Positions 31,313 to 41,717 of a DNA stretch of 64,000 nt are shown in pieces. Numbering within the stretch: the stretch's first letter is position 1; the number at the start of each line of letters is the position of its first letter. Below the pieces are notes generated by a model. That model saw only the letters and a program-made list of their open reading frames with translations. It was not told the origin of the DNA and made no database searches. The position numbers and the translations under genes were made by a program. Source of the stretch: Lepus europaeus (Eukaryota > Chordata > Mammalia > Lagomorpha > Leporidae); the NCBI RefSeq assembly GCF_033115175.1, contig NC_084838.1:68416468-68480467 (forward strand), read 5' to 3'.

Positions 31313-31797
31313 GGTAGCAGAAAGAATGAAGAATTGGTATATTTATTACACATTACAAGTTTTTATTTATATTTATTATATATGTGTATGCAGATAAATA
31401 TATTATATTATATTTATTTATATTTACTATATATGTGTGTGTGCAGATACACATAAAGATATGTTGTCTACTGAGGACTTTTTTTTATACAAGGAAAACT
31501 TCCTAAGAATAATTAGGAAGAGGGCAAATTACGCTTTTCATGCCATAGGAATCTGCTTCTGAAAATATCATTTCATTAAGAGAACCAAAACCTTTTTTCC
31601 TGCCAGCATTTGGAAACTTCTTTCTTCACGATGCTGCCTTTTTAAAATTTAATATGCATATTAAGTTACAGTTTAAAAAAAACACTTTGGATTGACTCTG
31701 AAACTATAGTTGCTATATAGAACAAAAAAATCAAGCCCATGAGAATTTTGTTAACCACTTAAGTTACTCTTTATACACAAATACTCTTTCTTTTTTT
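31313..31797. other. AT-rich flank, may include NOC3L 3' UTR
   Basis: Contains two imperfect direct repeats (31363-31396 and 31414-31448, TTATTTATATTTAYTATATA... GCAGATA). Whether the first part is retroposed 3' UTR cannot be told by eye. Confidence 0.4.
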
Positions 31798-31805
31798 TAT
31801 TATTT

Positions 31806-32123
31806 TTTAAAAGATTTTATTTATTTATTTGAGAGGTAGGGTTACAGACAGTGAGAAGAAGAGACAGAAAGGTCTTCTTTCCATTGGTTCACTCCCCAAA
31901 TGGCCGCAACAGCCAGAGCTGTGCGGATCCGAAGCCAGGTGCTTCTTCCTGGTCTCCCACATGGGTGCAGGGGCCCAAGGACCTGGGCCATTTTCTACTG
32001 CTTTCCCAGGCCACAGTAGAGAGCCGGATTGGAAGAGGAGCAGCAAGGACTAGAACCAGCACCCATATGGAATGCTGGCACCGCAGGAGGAGGATTAACC
32101 TACTGTGCTACACTGCCGGCCCC
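31806..32123 (-). mobile_element. CSINE
   Basis: AAAAGATTTTATTTATTTAT tail; head end CTACACTGCCGGCCCCC. Confidence 0.93.
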
Positions 32124-32262
32124 CCAAATACTCTTTCAAATTAAATAAATATTATTGTATTGAAATACCTAAAAAAAAGAAAAACAGATTAATATCATTT
32201 TATTCAAAGGAAGTCTAGAAAGCAAAGAATCTTTTGGCATTTGAAATTAAAAATCTTAGTCT

Positions 32263-32580
32263 TGAGGCCGTTGTGGTGGTGTAGTGGGTTAAGCAGCCAC
32301 CTGCAATGCCAGCATCCCATATGGGCACCAATTCATGTCCCAGATGCTCCATTTCCAATCCAGCTCCCTACTAGTGCACCTGGGGAGGCAGTGGAGGATG
32401 GCCCAAGTGCTTGGGCCCCTGCACCCACAAGGGAGACCTGGCTCCTGGCTTTTGCCTGGCCCAGCCCTGGCTATTGTGGACATTTGGAGAATGAACAAGC
32501 AGGTTAAAGATTCCTTCTCTCTTTCTCTGTCCTCTCTCTCTTTGATTTTCAAATAAAATTATAATAAATTTAAAAATTAA
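32263..32580 (+). mobile_element. CSINE
   Basis: GAGGCCGTTGTGGTGGTGTAG head, TGGGGAGGCAGTGGAGGATG body, tail AAATAAAATTATAATAAATT. Confidence 0.92.
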
Positions 32581-32594
32581 AAAGGGGTGGGGGG

Positions 32595-32907
32595 CAGCTG
32601 GCACTGTGGCACAGAGAGTTAAGCCGCCATCTGCAGTGCTGGCATCTCATTTGGGTCCCGGCTGCTACATTTCCAATCCAGCCCCCTACTAATGCACCTG
32701 GGAAGACAGCGGAGGATGGCCCAAGTGCTTGGGCCCCTGCACCCACAAGGGCGACCTAGAGGAAGCTGCTGGCTCCTGGCTTCGGTCTAACCCAACTCCA
32801 GCTATTGGGGCTACTTGGAAAGTGAGTCAGTAGATGGAAGATCTCTCTGTCTTTCCCTTTCTTTCTGTAAATCTGACTTTCAAATAAATAAGTAAATCTT
32901 TAAAAAC
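32595..32907 (+). mobile_element. CSINE
   Basis: GCAGCTGGCACTGTGGCACAG head, tail AAATAAATAAGTAAATCTTT. Separated from the previous SINE by a short G-rich spacer. Confidence 0.92.
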
Positions 32908-33280
32908 AACTTTTAAAAACAGCTTATAATGCTACAAAAGTATTATGTTACTGAATTAAAATTACATATATATTCTAATAACAATTGCCTATTTGCCAAT
33001 TAAATTTATCTACATATATTTTTCAAATATTATCTTATGAAACTTTAATTTATAAAAATTAAAAAATATTTAGACTGTTTATTCATATTTACCTTGAATG
33101 TACTTGTAAAATATTAGAAAGATAACATGACAGTATGACTCACTATGTCTGATATTGAAAGCTCTATGAGTTCAATTAAGGTCAACTTTTAAAAAGCAGT
33201 ACCTCAGGATCAAAAAGAGAAATCTAACTTTGTGTTGATAAAAACAAGACACAGACAGGGAATGGATAAGAAACTGGTCA
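32908..33280. other. no recognised feature
   Basis: Very AT-rich sequence. Confidence 0.5.
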
Positions 33281-33590
33281 AGGGGCAAACGTTATGGTGC
33301 AGAGGGTTAAGCTGTGATCTTAGATGTGGGCATCTTATATGAGTGTCTATTCGAGTCCCAGCTGCTTCATTCCTGATCTAGCTCCACGCTAATGTGCCTG
33401 GGAAAGCAGTGGAAGATGGCCCAAGTACCTGCTCTCCTGCCACCTACCTAGGAGATATGGATGGAGTTCCAGAATCCTGGCAGTTGCGGCCATTTGGAGC
33501 GTGAACTAGCAGATGGAAGAGCTCGCGCTCTCTCTCTCTCTCTCTTTCTGTGGCTCTGTCTTTCAAATAAACACATACATCTTTAAAACA
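33281..33590 (+). mobile_element. CSINE, diverged
   Basis: GGGGCAAACGTTATGGTGCAG head, middle TACCTGCTCTCCTGCCACC, tail AAATAAACACATACATCTTT. Confidence 0.88.
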
Positions 33591-33689
33591 AAAAAACAAA
33601 CTTGGTCCTGAAGCCAGTTTCCTAAAGGAGAAGCATGGTATTTAAAGATTTCACCTATGGAGTGGATGTAAGCCACAGCTAGGAAGACA

Positions 33690-34000
33690 CAACCTGGTTA
33701 AGACAGTACTTAGGATGCCTGCATCCCATATTGGAGTACCTGGGTTTCAGTCTCAGCTCCAAATCTAATTACTGCGTTCTGCTAATGCGTGCTTTGGGAA
33801 ATAGCAGATGATGATGACTCAAATACCTGGGTCTCTCCAAGCCTCATGAGAGACCCAGATTGAGTTTCTGGCTCCTAGCTTTGGCCTGGCCCAGCCTTGG
33901 TTGTTGTGGGCATGTACGAAGTATATCAGCAAATGGAAGATCTCTCTTTGCCTGTTAGTCTGTCTCTGTCTCTTTGCCTTTCAAATAAAACTGAAAACAA
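33690..34000 (+). mobile_element. old CSINE
   Basis: Diverged: GTTAAGACAGTACTTAGGAT head, TCATGAGAGACCCAGATTGA middle, tail CAAATAAAACTGAAAAC. Confidence 0.75.
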
Positions 34001-34245
34001 AGAAATAAAAATGCAAAGATCTCATCTGCATTGACACTGATGGAGATCCTTAGATAGAAGGAGCTTGTTTGCATGAATTGCTGTGTGTGTGGAGTACAGC
34101 CCCTGCTAAATTATGTTAGACTGTGAAACAAACAATAAAACCTTTACGGTATCAGGTCACTTAAAATTTGGGGTCATTTGCAATGCTACTTTGCCTGATT
34201 ATCACACAATTATTACATGATTGAGTTGTCAGAAAAAAATAAACT
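34001..34245. other. possible old LTR or MER fragment
   Basis: GGAGCTTGTTTGCATGAATT and AAACAAACAATAAAACC hint at an old LTR-like repeat; not nameable. Confidence 0.25.
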
Positions 34246-34548
34246 TGGGGCTGGCACTTTGGTGCAGCAGGCTAAAACCCTGGTCTGTAGCACCAGCATC
34301 CCATATGGGCACAGGTTCGAGTCCCAGCTGTTCCATTTCTAATCCAGATCCCTGCTAATGCACCTGGGAAAGCAGCAGAAGATGGCCCAAGTCCTTGGGC
34401 CCCTGCACACACGTGGGAGACCCAAAAGAAGCTCCTGGCTTCAGATTGGCCCAACTCTGGCCATTGCGGCCATTTGGGGAGTGAACCAGGAGATGGAAGG
34501 CTTCTCTCTCTATGTATAACTCTTTCAAATAAATAAAATAAATCTAAA
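34246..34548 (+). mobile_element. CSINE
   Basis: GGGGCTGGCACTTTGGTGCAG head; lost part of the CT tract; tail AAATAAATAAAATAAATC. Confidence 0.93.
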
Positions 34549-34774
34549 AAAAGAAAAAAAAATAAGAAGAAAAAAAAAAAAGAAATAATCTTGCCTAAAA
34601 GCAGAAGCTCAGGTTCTGGAAATGGTAACTATTATTATATTGAAGAATATAATGCTATTTGTCATTACCCTTGCTTGATAAATGATTCAATAACGAGTAT
34701 GTGTGTTCTCTCATCTTGTGGGTTCTATTTAAAACTAGGAATTTTGTGTTAAATGCTTGTCAAACTTTGCTTGG

Positions 34775-35095
34775 CAGGGCAGGCATTGTGGTACAGTAGG
34801 TTATGCCACTACTTCAGATACCCACATCCTATGTGGGAGTGCCAGTTGAGTCCCAGCTTCCTATTTCTGATCCAGTTTCCTGTTAATGGACCTGAAAAGC
34901 AGTGGATAGTGGCTCAGGTACTTGAGTTCCTGCAGCCTACTTGGGAAATCAGGATGGAATGCTTGGCCCCTGGCTTCAGCCTGGTTCAACCCTGCCTCTT
35001 GTGGCCACTGGGAAATGAACCAGTCAATATCTCTCTGTTTTAGTCTCTGTCTCTGTCTCTCCTCCACTCTGCCTTTAAAATGAATAAATACATAA
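34775..35095 (+). mobile_element. CSINE, diverged
   Basis: GGCAGGCATTGTGGTACAG head, middle GGTACTTGAGTTCCTGCAG, tail AAATGAATAAATACATAAAT. Confidence 0.88.
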
Positions 35096-35101
35096 ATATA
35101 T

Positions 35102-35204
35102 TTTAAAGATTTATTTATTTATTTGAAAGTCAGAGTTACAGAAAGGTGGAGGGAGGGAGAAGGGAGGGAATGGAGGGAGGGAGAGAGAGAGAGAGAGAGA
35201 GAGA
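35102..35204 (-). mobile_element. CSINE, tail part, split by next SINE
   Basis: AAAGATTTATTTATTTATTT tail followed by a GGGA/GAGA-rich tract. Continues at 35562 after the inserted + SINE. Confidence 0.85.
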
Positions 35205-35205
35205 A

Positions 35206-35558
35206 GTTGGAGCTGTGGCGCAGCGGGTTAATGCCCTGGCCTGAAGCGCCAGCATCCCGTTTGGGTGCCAGTTCATGTCCTGGCTGCTCCATTTCCGATC
35301 CAGCTCTCTGCTATGGGCTGGGAAAGCAGTAGAAGATGGCCCAAGTCCTTGGGCTCCTGCACCCACATGGGAGACCCAGAAGAAGCTCCTGGCTTTGGAT
35401 CGGCACAGCTCCGGCCATTGCAGCCAATTGGGGAATGAACCATCAGGTGGAAGAGACCTCTCTCTCTCTCTCTCTCTCTCTGCCTCTCCTCTCCTCTCCT
35501 CTCCTCTCTCTGTGTAGCTCTGACTTTGAAATAAATAAATAAATAAAAATCTTTAAAA
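35206..35558 (+). mobile_element. CSINE inside the GA tract of an older CSINE
   Basis: GGAGCTGTGGCGCAGCGGG head, well-preserved body, CTCCTCTCCTCTCC repeat, tail AAATAAATAAATAAATAAA. The AGAGAGAAGT-like target is repeated after it. Confidence 0.93.
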
Positions 35559-35561
35559 AAA

Positions 35562-35760
35562 AAAAATAGAAAGAGAAAGTCTTCCATCTGCTGGTTCCTA
35601 CCCAAATGCCCACAATGTCTGGAGCTGAGCTGATCCAAAGCCAGGAGCCAGGAGTTTCTTCTGAATCTCTCACGTAGGTGCAGGGGCTCCAACTGGGGTC
35701 CACACTGGATGCCAGCATGACAGGCAGAAGCTTTATTTGCTATACCACAGCGCCCGCCTC
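35562..35760 (-). mobile_element. CSINE, head part, middle deleted
   Basis: GTCTTCCATCTGCTGGTTCC ... GGTGCAGGGGCTCCAACTGG: the piece between the palindrome and the head is gone. Ends ACCACAGCGCCCGCC. Confidence 0.85.
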
Positions 35761-35772
35761 TACATAAATCTT

Positions 35773-36106
35773 TTTTTTTTTTTTTTTTTTTGACAGGCAG
35801 AGTGGATAGTGAGAGAGAGACAGAGAGAAAGGTCTTCCTTTTTGCCATTGGTTCACCCTCCAATGGCCACTGCGGCCAGCGCATCTCGCTGATCCGAAGC
35901 CAGGAGCCAGGTGCTTCTCCTGGTCTCCTATGCGGGTGCAGGGCCCAAGGACTTGGGCCATCCTCCACTGCCTTCCCGGGCCATAGCAGAGAGCTGGCCT
36001 GGAAGAGGGGCAACCGGGATAGAATCCGGCGCCCCAACCAGGACTAGAACCCCGTGTGCTGGCGCCGCAAGGTGGAGGATTAGCCTGTTGAGCCATGGCG
36101 CCGGCC
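35773..36106 (-). mobile_element. young A-tailed CSINE
   Basis: T-run, GACAGGCAGAGTGGATAG, head end GCCATGGCGCCGGCC. Perfect target duplication TACATAAATCTT at 35761-35772 and 36107-36118. Confidence 0.96.
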
Positions 36107-36118
36107 CTACATAAATCT

Positions 36119-36785
36119 TGAAATAAAATTTCCAGGGTGATCTCATACATAATTGTAAAAATCCACTCAGAAACCCAGAGCTAATGTAAAGACTGCTTCA
36201 GCCTTAAGACAGTTAGATAAAACAGATGCAGAAAGAAAGCTTTTGGGCCTTCCCTTATCTGACTAAAAGTAGAAACTTCTGATGTACCTTTTTCTAAAGG
36301 AAGGAGAGAACTTCTGCTTTGTTTATGGCCTTGTCCAAATACTGATGGAGTTTGTGAACTCAAAAGGCTTCCATAGCCTAGGCAGCTCATGTCAAGAGCC
36401 CCGTGTGGTTACTGATGTCATACATAAGAGTGTTAATTCTTAAATTATCAACAAGAGTCACTGTGCACTAACTCCCCAGGCAGGACCTCTATCTTCAATG
36501 AGTTGTATTATGAGTTAACTGCAAAACTAGTTCTCAAACAATTTTGTGTGTGTGTGCAAATTGTTGAAATCTTTACTTAGTCTAGAATTGGTCTTCTGTG
36601 TACAAATTGTAATTTCTGTGTAATTGAAAATGAATCTTAATGGAGAATGGGACTGGCAAGGGAGGGGGGAGTATGGGTGGGAGGGTGGGTATGGTGGGAA
36701 GAATGATTATATTATACCTAAAGCTGTACTTATGAAATTTGTATTCCTTAAAAAATAAATTTTAAAAAAGTAGAAACTTTTGAGA
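36119..36785 (+). mobile_element. rabbit-type L1 3' UTR fragment
   Basis: Matches the lagomorph L1 3' UTR as I know it: AAAGGCTTCCATAGCCTAGG, AACAAGAGTCACTGTGCACT, TTGTTGAAATCTTTACTTAG, AAAATGAATCTTAATGG, then the G-rich tract (36661-36698) and a tail AAGCTGTACTTATGAAATTT with AAAAATAAATTTT. The upstream boundary is uncertain. Confidence 0.82.
36675..36689 (+). other. tight G-quadruplex motif in L1 3' UTR
   Basis: GGGTGGGAGGGTGGG: four G3 runs with one-base loops, embedded in a longer G-rich stretch. G-rich tracts in this position are a known feature of mammalian L1 3' UTRs. Confidence 0.8.
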
Positions 36786-36866
36786 AATAAGGACTACCAT
36801 AAATTTCCTCTTTGAGATAACTTAACAAAATATAAACATAATTCTTTTTTAAAATTGTGTTTCTTG

Positions 36867-37180
36867 GGGCCTAGGCTGTGGTGCAGTGGATTAAGCTGCC
36901 ATCTGCAGGGCCAGCATCCCATATAGGTGCCAGTTCAAGTTCTGGCTGTTCCACTTCCAATCCAGCTCCCTGCTAATGCACCTGGGAAAGCAGTGGAGGA
37001 TGGCCCAAGTGCTTGGGCTCCTGCACCTACGTGGGAGAACTGGAAGAAGCTCCTCACGCCTGGCTTTGCCCTGAACCAGCCCTGGCTGTTGTGGCCATTT
37101 GAGGAGTGAACCAGTGGATGGAGTCTTTCTCTCTGTTAAGTCTGCCTTTCAAATAAATAAATAAATAAACCTTAAAATAA
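36867..37180 (+). mobile_element. CSINE
   Basis: GGGGCCTAGGCTGTGGTGCAG head; short CT tract; tail AAATAAATAAATAAATAAAC. TGTGTTTCTT repeated on both sides. Confidence 0.93.
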
Positions 37181-37194
37181 ATAAATGTGTTTCT

Positions 37195-37919
37195 TTTTGC
37201 AATATATTATTTTAAAATTTGGTGCATAACAAAAAATATCAATAAAAATAGTACTTGGAATAGGAAGCCTCAAAAATAGTGAGTACCTACCTATTCTCAG
37301 AAATGAACACTAGATGGCAGGTTTAGACTCATTTTTCCCTCCTGATGAATTCCCAATCTTTCTGAATGGGAAACCTTTCAACCCGGGAGAATACTGACTT
37401 CCCGGAACCCCTCCACTGGCACCCGTCAGGGTAGCAGTTACTAGGGACTAAACTAGAAAATGAAGCACCTGTAGAGCCTTCTGGGAAATATTAAAAAAAG
37501 AGAGAGAAACAAACAAACAAAAAAAATCTACCTGTGAGTTTTTCCATTCTATTCTCTTTTTTTAAAAATAAATACAATGAATTCACTTCTGTGATGATGG
37601 GGAAGGTGGAAAATGAGAAGGGGTTCTTCCTGATTCAATTCTAAAGACCTCATTATTATAGCAAGTTGTTTTAGCCTTCATTTTCTTTTTACTTCTTTTT
37701 AAAATCTCTCTACTCTCCATCTATTTTTCTTTCACTCCTTCATGCCTTCAACAAGTATTTATCCAGTATTTACAGTCTACAACTTAGTACACGTGTCCAT
37801 CCGTGGCTGAGGATAGGAAGTTAAACACAAGGCCAATCTTCCACCCTTCAGACCACCACAGTCACATGGGAGAAGTATGACAGCTACTTAAAAGTCATAT
37901 CATAAGGTACAATTCCTGA
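37195..37919. other. mostly unresolved; MIR/L2-like patch
   Basis: CCTTCAACAAGTATTTATCC (about 37745-37765) resembles an old mammalian-wide repeat. Otherwise nothing recognised. Confidence 0.35.
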
Positions 37920-38305
37920 CATGTACATTTTTTGGTGGCACATATCAACCTAAAAGCAATTTCTTTCATTTTCTTGACTAATTGTCCAGGATTGAACCTT
38001 CAGTACAATGCTGAATAGAAGTGGCATGAACAGATATCCTTGTGTTGCTCTTGATATTAAAAGTATTTCGTTTTTACCATTAAGTGTGATGCTAGCTGTG
38101 AGCTTTTCATATTTGCTCCTTATTATGAACTTTCCTTCTATTTACAGTTTGTTGCATGTATTTAATCACATAAAGGTATTGGATTTTGTCAAATGCTTTT
38201 TCTGGTGCTATTGTAACAACCACTTGGTTTTGTCCTTTATTCTATTGATATAGTATATTACATTAATTGATTTTCAAATGTTATAGGTGTCTTTTGCTTA
38301 ATTTT
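37920..38305 (-). mobile_element. L1 ORF2 fragment
   Basis: Reverse complement of the ORF2 reverse-transcriptase region: CAGTACAATGCTGAATAGAA, GTGGCATGAACAGATATCCT, GATTTTGTCAAATGCTTTTT, TCTATTGATATAGTATATTA. Broken frame. Confidence 0.85.
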
Positions 38306-38309
38306 TTTA

Positions 38310-38357
38310 AAGATTTATTTATTTATTTATTTGAAAGGCAGATTGAAAAGAGAGAAG
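38310..38357 (-). mobile_element. CSINE tail fragment
   Basis: AAAGATTTATTTATTTATTT then GAAAGGCAGATTGAAAAG, cut by the next SINE. Confidence 0.85.
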
Positions 38358-38358
38358 G

Positions 38359-38727
38359 AGGCCGGCGCCGCGGCTCACTAGGCTAATCCTCCGCCTTGCG
38401 GCGCCGGCACACCGGGTTCTAGTCCCGGTCGGGGCACCGGATTCTATCCCGGTTGCCCCTCTTCCAGGCCAGCTCTCTGCTGTGGCCAGGGAGTGCAGTG
38501 GAGGATGGCCCAAGTGCTTGGGCCCTGCACCCCATGGGAGACCAGGGTAAGCACTGGTTCCTGCCATCGGATCAGCGCGGTGCACCGGCCGCAACGCGCT
38601 ACCGCGGCGGCCATTGGAGGGTGAACCAACGGCAAAAGGAAGACCTTTCTCTCTGTCTCTCTCTCACTATCCACTCTGCCTGTCAAAAATAAAAAAAAAT
38701 AAAAATAAATTAAAAAAAAAAAAAAAA
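38359..38727 (+). mobile_element. young CSINE
   Basis: GGCCGGCGCCGCGGCTCAC head, long young subtype, tail TCAAAAATAAAAAAAAATAA then poly(A). Target duplication AAGAGAGAAGGAG on both sides. Confidence 0.96.
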
Positions 38728-38744
38728 AAGAGAGAAGGAGAAGG

Positions 38745-38826
38745 GCCTTTTTTTTACCCTAGTGGGTAAAGCCGCGGCCTGTAGTGTTGGCATCCCACAT
38801 GGGCACCAGTTTAAAACTCAGCTGAT
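38745..38826 (+). mobile_element. CSINE head fragment
   Basis: TAGTGGGTAAAGCCGCGGCC then GGCATCCCACATGGGCACCA, ending after about 80 nt. It faces opposite to the tail fragment on the other side of the young SINE, so this is a rearranged composite. Confidence 0.75.
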
Positions 38827-39130
38827 GATGCGTTAGTCATTCATTCATTCATTTAACCCTCAAAGAGTGTCCTATGTGATAGTGCCACCTATTAGAGAAG
38901 AAAAACTGATTGGTGAAGAAGAAGTTGTAGCCTTGTTGCAGTCAGAGCCAAAATACTCCACGCTACTGGTAATGCACGTATATCTCTCAGCTTTATTTTC
39001 ATATTACCAAAGATTATGAATATTAAATGAAGAAAGAAAAGAATATTAATTCTCATTTCTAGAAATCATGCTTTGGGGATATTATAAAATTAAGCCTAAT
39101 TGAAAAAGATACCAGTCTCTGTTTATTTTT
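38827..39130. other. no recognised feature
   Basis: AT-rich spacer with (TCAT)n at about 38838-38852. Confidence 0.5.
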
Positions 39131-39383
39131 TAAAGATTTATTTTTATTTATTTGAAATAGTTAGAGAGAGAGGTAGAGACAGAGAGAGAGGTCTTCCATC
39201 CATTGGTTCACTCCCCAGACGGCCAAAATGGCCAGAGCTGCGCTGATCTGAAGCCAGGAGCTTCCCCCGGGTCTCCCACGTGGGTGCAGGGGCCCAAGGA
39301 CTTGGGCCATCTTCTACTGCTTTCCCAGGCCATAGCAGAGAGCTGGATCGGAAGTGGAGCAGCTGGGATTAGAAATGGTGTCC
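39131..39383 (-). mobile_element. CSINE, tail and body, split by next SINE
   Basis: AAAGATTTATTTTTATTTAT tail to AGCAGCTGGGATTAGAA. Head resumes at 39745. Confidence 0.93.
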
Positions 39384-39384
39384 A

Positions 39385-39661
39385 GCCGGCGCCGTGGCTT
39401 AACAGGCTAATCCTCCGCCTTGCGGCGCCGGCACACCAGGTTCTAGTCCCGGTTCAGGCGCCGGATTCTATCCCGGTTGCCCCTCTTCCAGGCCAGCTCT
39501 CTGCTATGGCCCAGGAAGGCAGTGGAGGATGGCCCAAGTCCTTGGGCCCTGCACCCGCATAGGAGACCAGGAGAAGCACCTGGCTCCTGGCTTCGGATCA
39601 GTGAGTTGCGCCGGCCGCAGCGGCCATTGGAGGGTGAACCAACGGCAAAAAGGAAGACCTT

Positions 39662-39695
<34 letters not shown>

Positions 39696-39739
39696 ACTGT
39701 CGCTATCCACTCTGCCTGTCAAAAAAAAAAAAAAAAAAG
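39385..39739 (+). mobile_element. young A-tailed CSINE inside older CSINE
   Basis: GCCGGCGCCGTGGCTTAAC head, (TC)n at about 39663-39688, A tail. Target duplication AGAAMTGGTGTCC, one mismatch. Confidence 0.96.
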
Positions 39740-39744
39740 AAGAA

Positions 39745-39814
39745 GAACTGGTGTCCATATAGGATGCTGGCACTGCAGGAAAGGGCGTTAACCTGCTGCG
39801 CCACAGCACTGGCA
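39745..39814 (-). mobile_element. CSINE, head part of the split copy
   Basis: GGTGTCCATATAGGATGCTG ... GCGCCACAGCACTGGC completes the SINE begun at 39131. Confidence 0.92.
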
Positions 39815-39931
39815 CTGAAGGTCTATAAATTAAACTGACAGACTAATGGGGAAAAAAGTCTATTCATATGTATTGATGTAACAAAACAAATACCTAGTTA
39901 AAGGCTTTTATCCACACACTCAACTTAGTCT
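39815..39931. repeat. unnamed dispersed repeat, copy 1
   Basis: Starts CTGAAGGTCTATAAATTAAA and ends CCACACACTCAACTTAG. Roughly 90% identical by eye to 42266-42326 plus 42670-42746. I do not recognise the family. Confidence 0.75.
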
Positions 39932-39957
39932 CTATTTAAATATAAATCTGTTTCTGA

Positions 39958-40190
39958 AGAGGGCTTTCAGCTTAGCAGTTAAGACACTGGTGGGTTCACC
40001 TGCATCCCATATCAGAGTGCTTGGATTCAAGTTCTGACTGCTCCTGTTTCTAGCTTCTTTCTAATGCACATCTTGAAGGCAAGCAGATGGTAGCAGTTCG
40101 GTTCCTACCAGCCCTAACCATTGAGGGCACTTGGGGAATGATGGAAGCTTTCTCTCTCTCTCAAATAAATAAAATAAATAAAAATATATG
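39958..40190 (+). mobile_element. old CSINE
   Basis: GAGGGCTTTCAGCTTAGCAG head, shortened middle, tail CTCAAATAAATAAAATAAAT. Confidence 0.78.
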
Positions 40191-41149
40191 ATTCTAAAAA
40201 TACATAAATGTTCATCTATTTTTAAAAGCACTTACTTAAAAGATGGTGGTGGGAAGGTCAGCATTAACCACAGCGCAGATCCGTGATTTCAGATGAGACT
40301 AGAAACACATTCTCTTAGGCATCAGGTAGAGGTCCTCCAGGAGCAAGGCTGTGAAACAAAAAGTGAAGACTGTGAGTGCCTGTAGTTAAAGACACTTTTT
40401 TTTTTTACAAGTCTGTACAGATTTTTTTAATAGGAAAACATTCACAGTATAATGTGCATTGAATTAATAAAGAATATTATAAAATTATATATTGTATAGG
40501 CCTAATGTCTTTTTTTTTTTTAAAGGAAGGAGGGAGGTAAGGGAAGAGAGAGGGAAAGAATAGAAAGAAATCAAGAAAGAAGAAATCATGGGGCCGGCAA
40601 AAACATTTTTGCAAAAGCACCAGACATGTGTTCGTGGAAGGGAAGTAGTTCCCTGAGCTCCTAATCACCTGTGAAATTATCCCAGGGCTCAAATCAGAGG
40701 CAACTCTTTTTTTTGCTGACATCTCAGCTGACACCTAAGTGTCAGGTGGAGACTCACTCCTAGGCACTAAATCCATGTTCGACTTCCCTTTCCCTTGAAG
40801 CTTACTTGGGGTCTGTATACCCAACCTTCCCTCATGGACCACAGAGGTAGTCTTAACTGAAAAAAAAAGACCCTATTTTTGGTAGAATAGAAACTGAAAA
40901 GACCTTGATGCTTTTCTTTCTGCTCTACCCAAAGCTAACTCACTTTATATTCATTTCTGCATCTTGTTTTTCTGATTGCTAATCATCATCCATTTGTCTG
41001 TTGGATGAAGTTCAATGTCGTGTGTTTATGTGTGTGTGTTGGGAGGATATTAAAACTACTCATGACATATCATAATCATTTTCTCATTACTCAGAAATCA
41101 CTTTTTTGCTTTACTTCCCACCCTCTTTTCTTCTTCTTCTTCTTTTTTT
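40191..41149. other. no recognised feature
   Basis: About 1 kb of AT-rich DNA. A stray GGGGCCGGCA (about 40590) may be a 10-bp SINE head scrap. Confidence 0.45.
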
Positions 41150-41404
41150 TTTTTTTTTTTTTTTAGTTGTAGCACCTTTATGTGCATACCTGTACAACAT
41201 AGTTTGGTTTGAAGTTTACATGTATAGATTTATATTTATGACTTGCTCTTTTCCTGAACATTGTGATATTTATCCATGTTGCATTATGGTTCATTACTTT
41301 TCACAGACACACAATTTTATTTTATTTTATGAATCTAGTATACTTTACCTCTTCTCATGTCCATGGGGTTTGTTTCTGTTTAGGGCTATGTACTCTAGCC
41401 ACAG
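41150..41404 (-). mobile_element. old L1M fragment, part 1
   Basis: GTGATATTTATCCATGTTGC and TTTTATGAATCTAGTATACT, GTTTCTGTTTAGGGCTATG: reverse complement of an L1M 3' region. Confidence 0.7.
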
Positions 41405-41550
41405 ATGTTTTTTCAAGAATGAGTATGCACATGTATCACACAGGGATCTTGTTAAGATACAGATTCTGATTCAGGCAGTCTGCAGTGGGGCCTGTAAATT
41501 TTCATTTCTAACAAATTCCCTGGAAATGTTCATGTTTCTGATCTATTTAG
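41405..41550. mobile_element. MER5A (hAT-Charlie MITE) inside L1M
   Basis: GGGATCTTGTTAAGATACAG, ATTCTGATTCAGGCAGTCTG, GGGGCCTGTAAATTTTCATT, TCTAACAAATTCCCTGG is the MER5A core. Confidence 0.85.
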
Positions 41551-41717
41551 CCCACAGTTGATTAGCAAGGCACTATGTATAACTGGAAGTGAAAGAGCTG
41601 GGTCCCAGGTTTTCAATGTTGTAGATAACATCAAACTGTTTGGCAAATTCTGGCACTTATTTACACTCTCCCCAGCAGTGTTTGGGTGTTCCTGAGCTTA
41701 TTATTCTTGCCACCATG
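41551..41717 (-). mobile_element. old L1M fragment, part 2
   Basis: GAAAGAGCTGGGTCCCAGG, CATCAAACTGTTTGGCAAAT, CACTCTCCCCAGCAGTGT continue the L1M text interrupted by MER5A. Confidence 0.7.

Noticed and set aside
35273-36037. 254-codon - strand frame
   Set aside because: It crosses several CSINEs of different ages, including their tails. SINE-derived frames of this kind recur in almost every copy.
41106-41561. 151-codon + strand frame
   Set aside because: Antisense of old L1M plus MER5A and a poly-T run.
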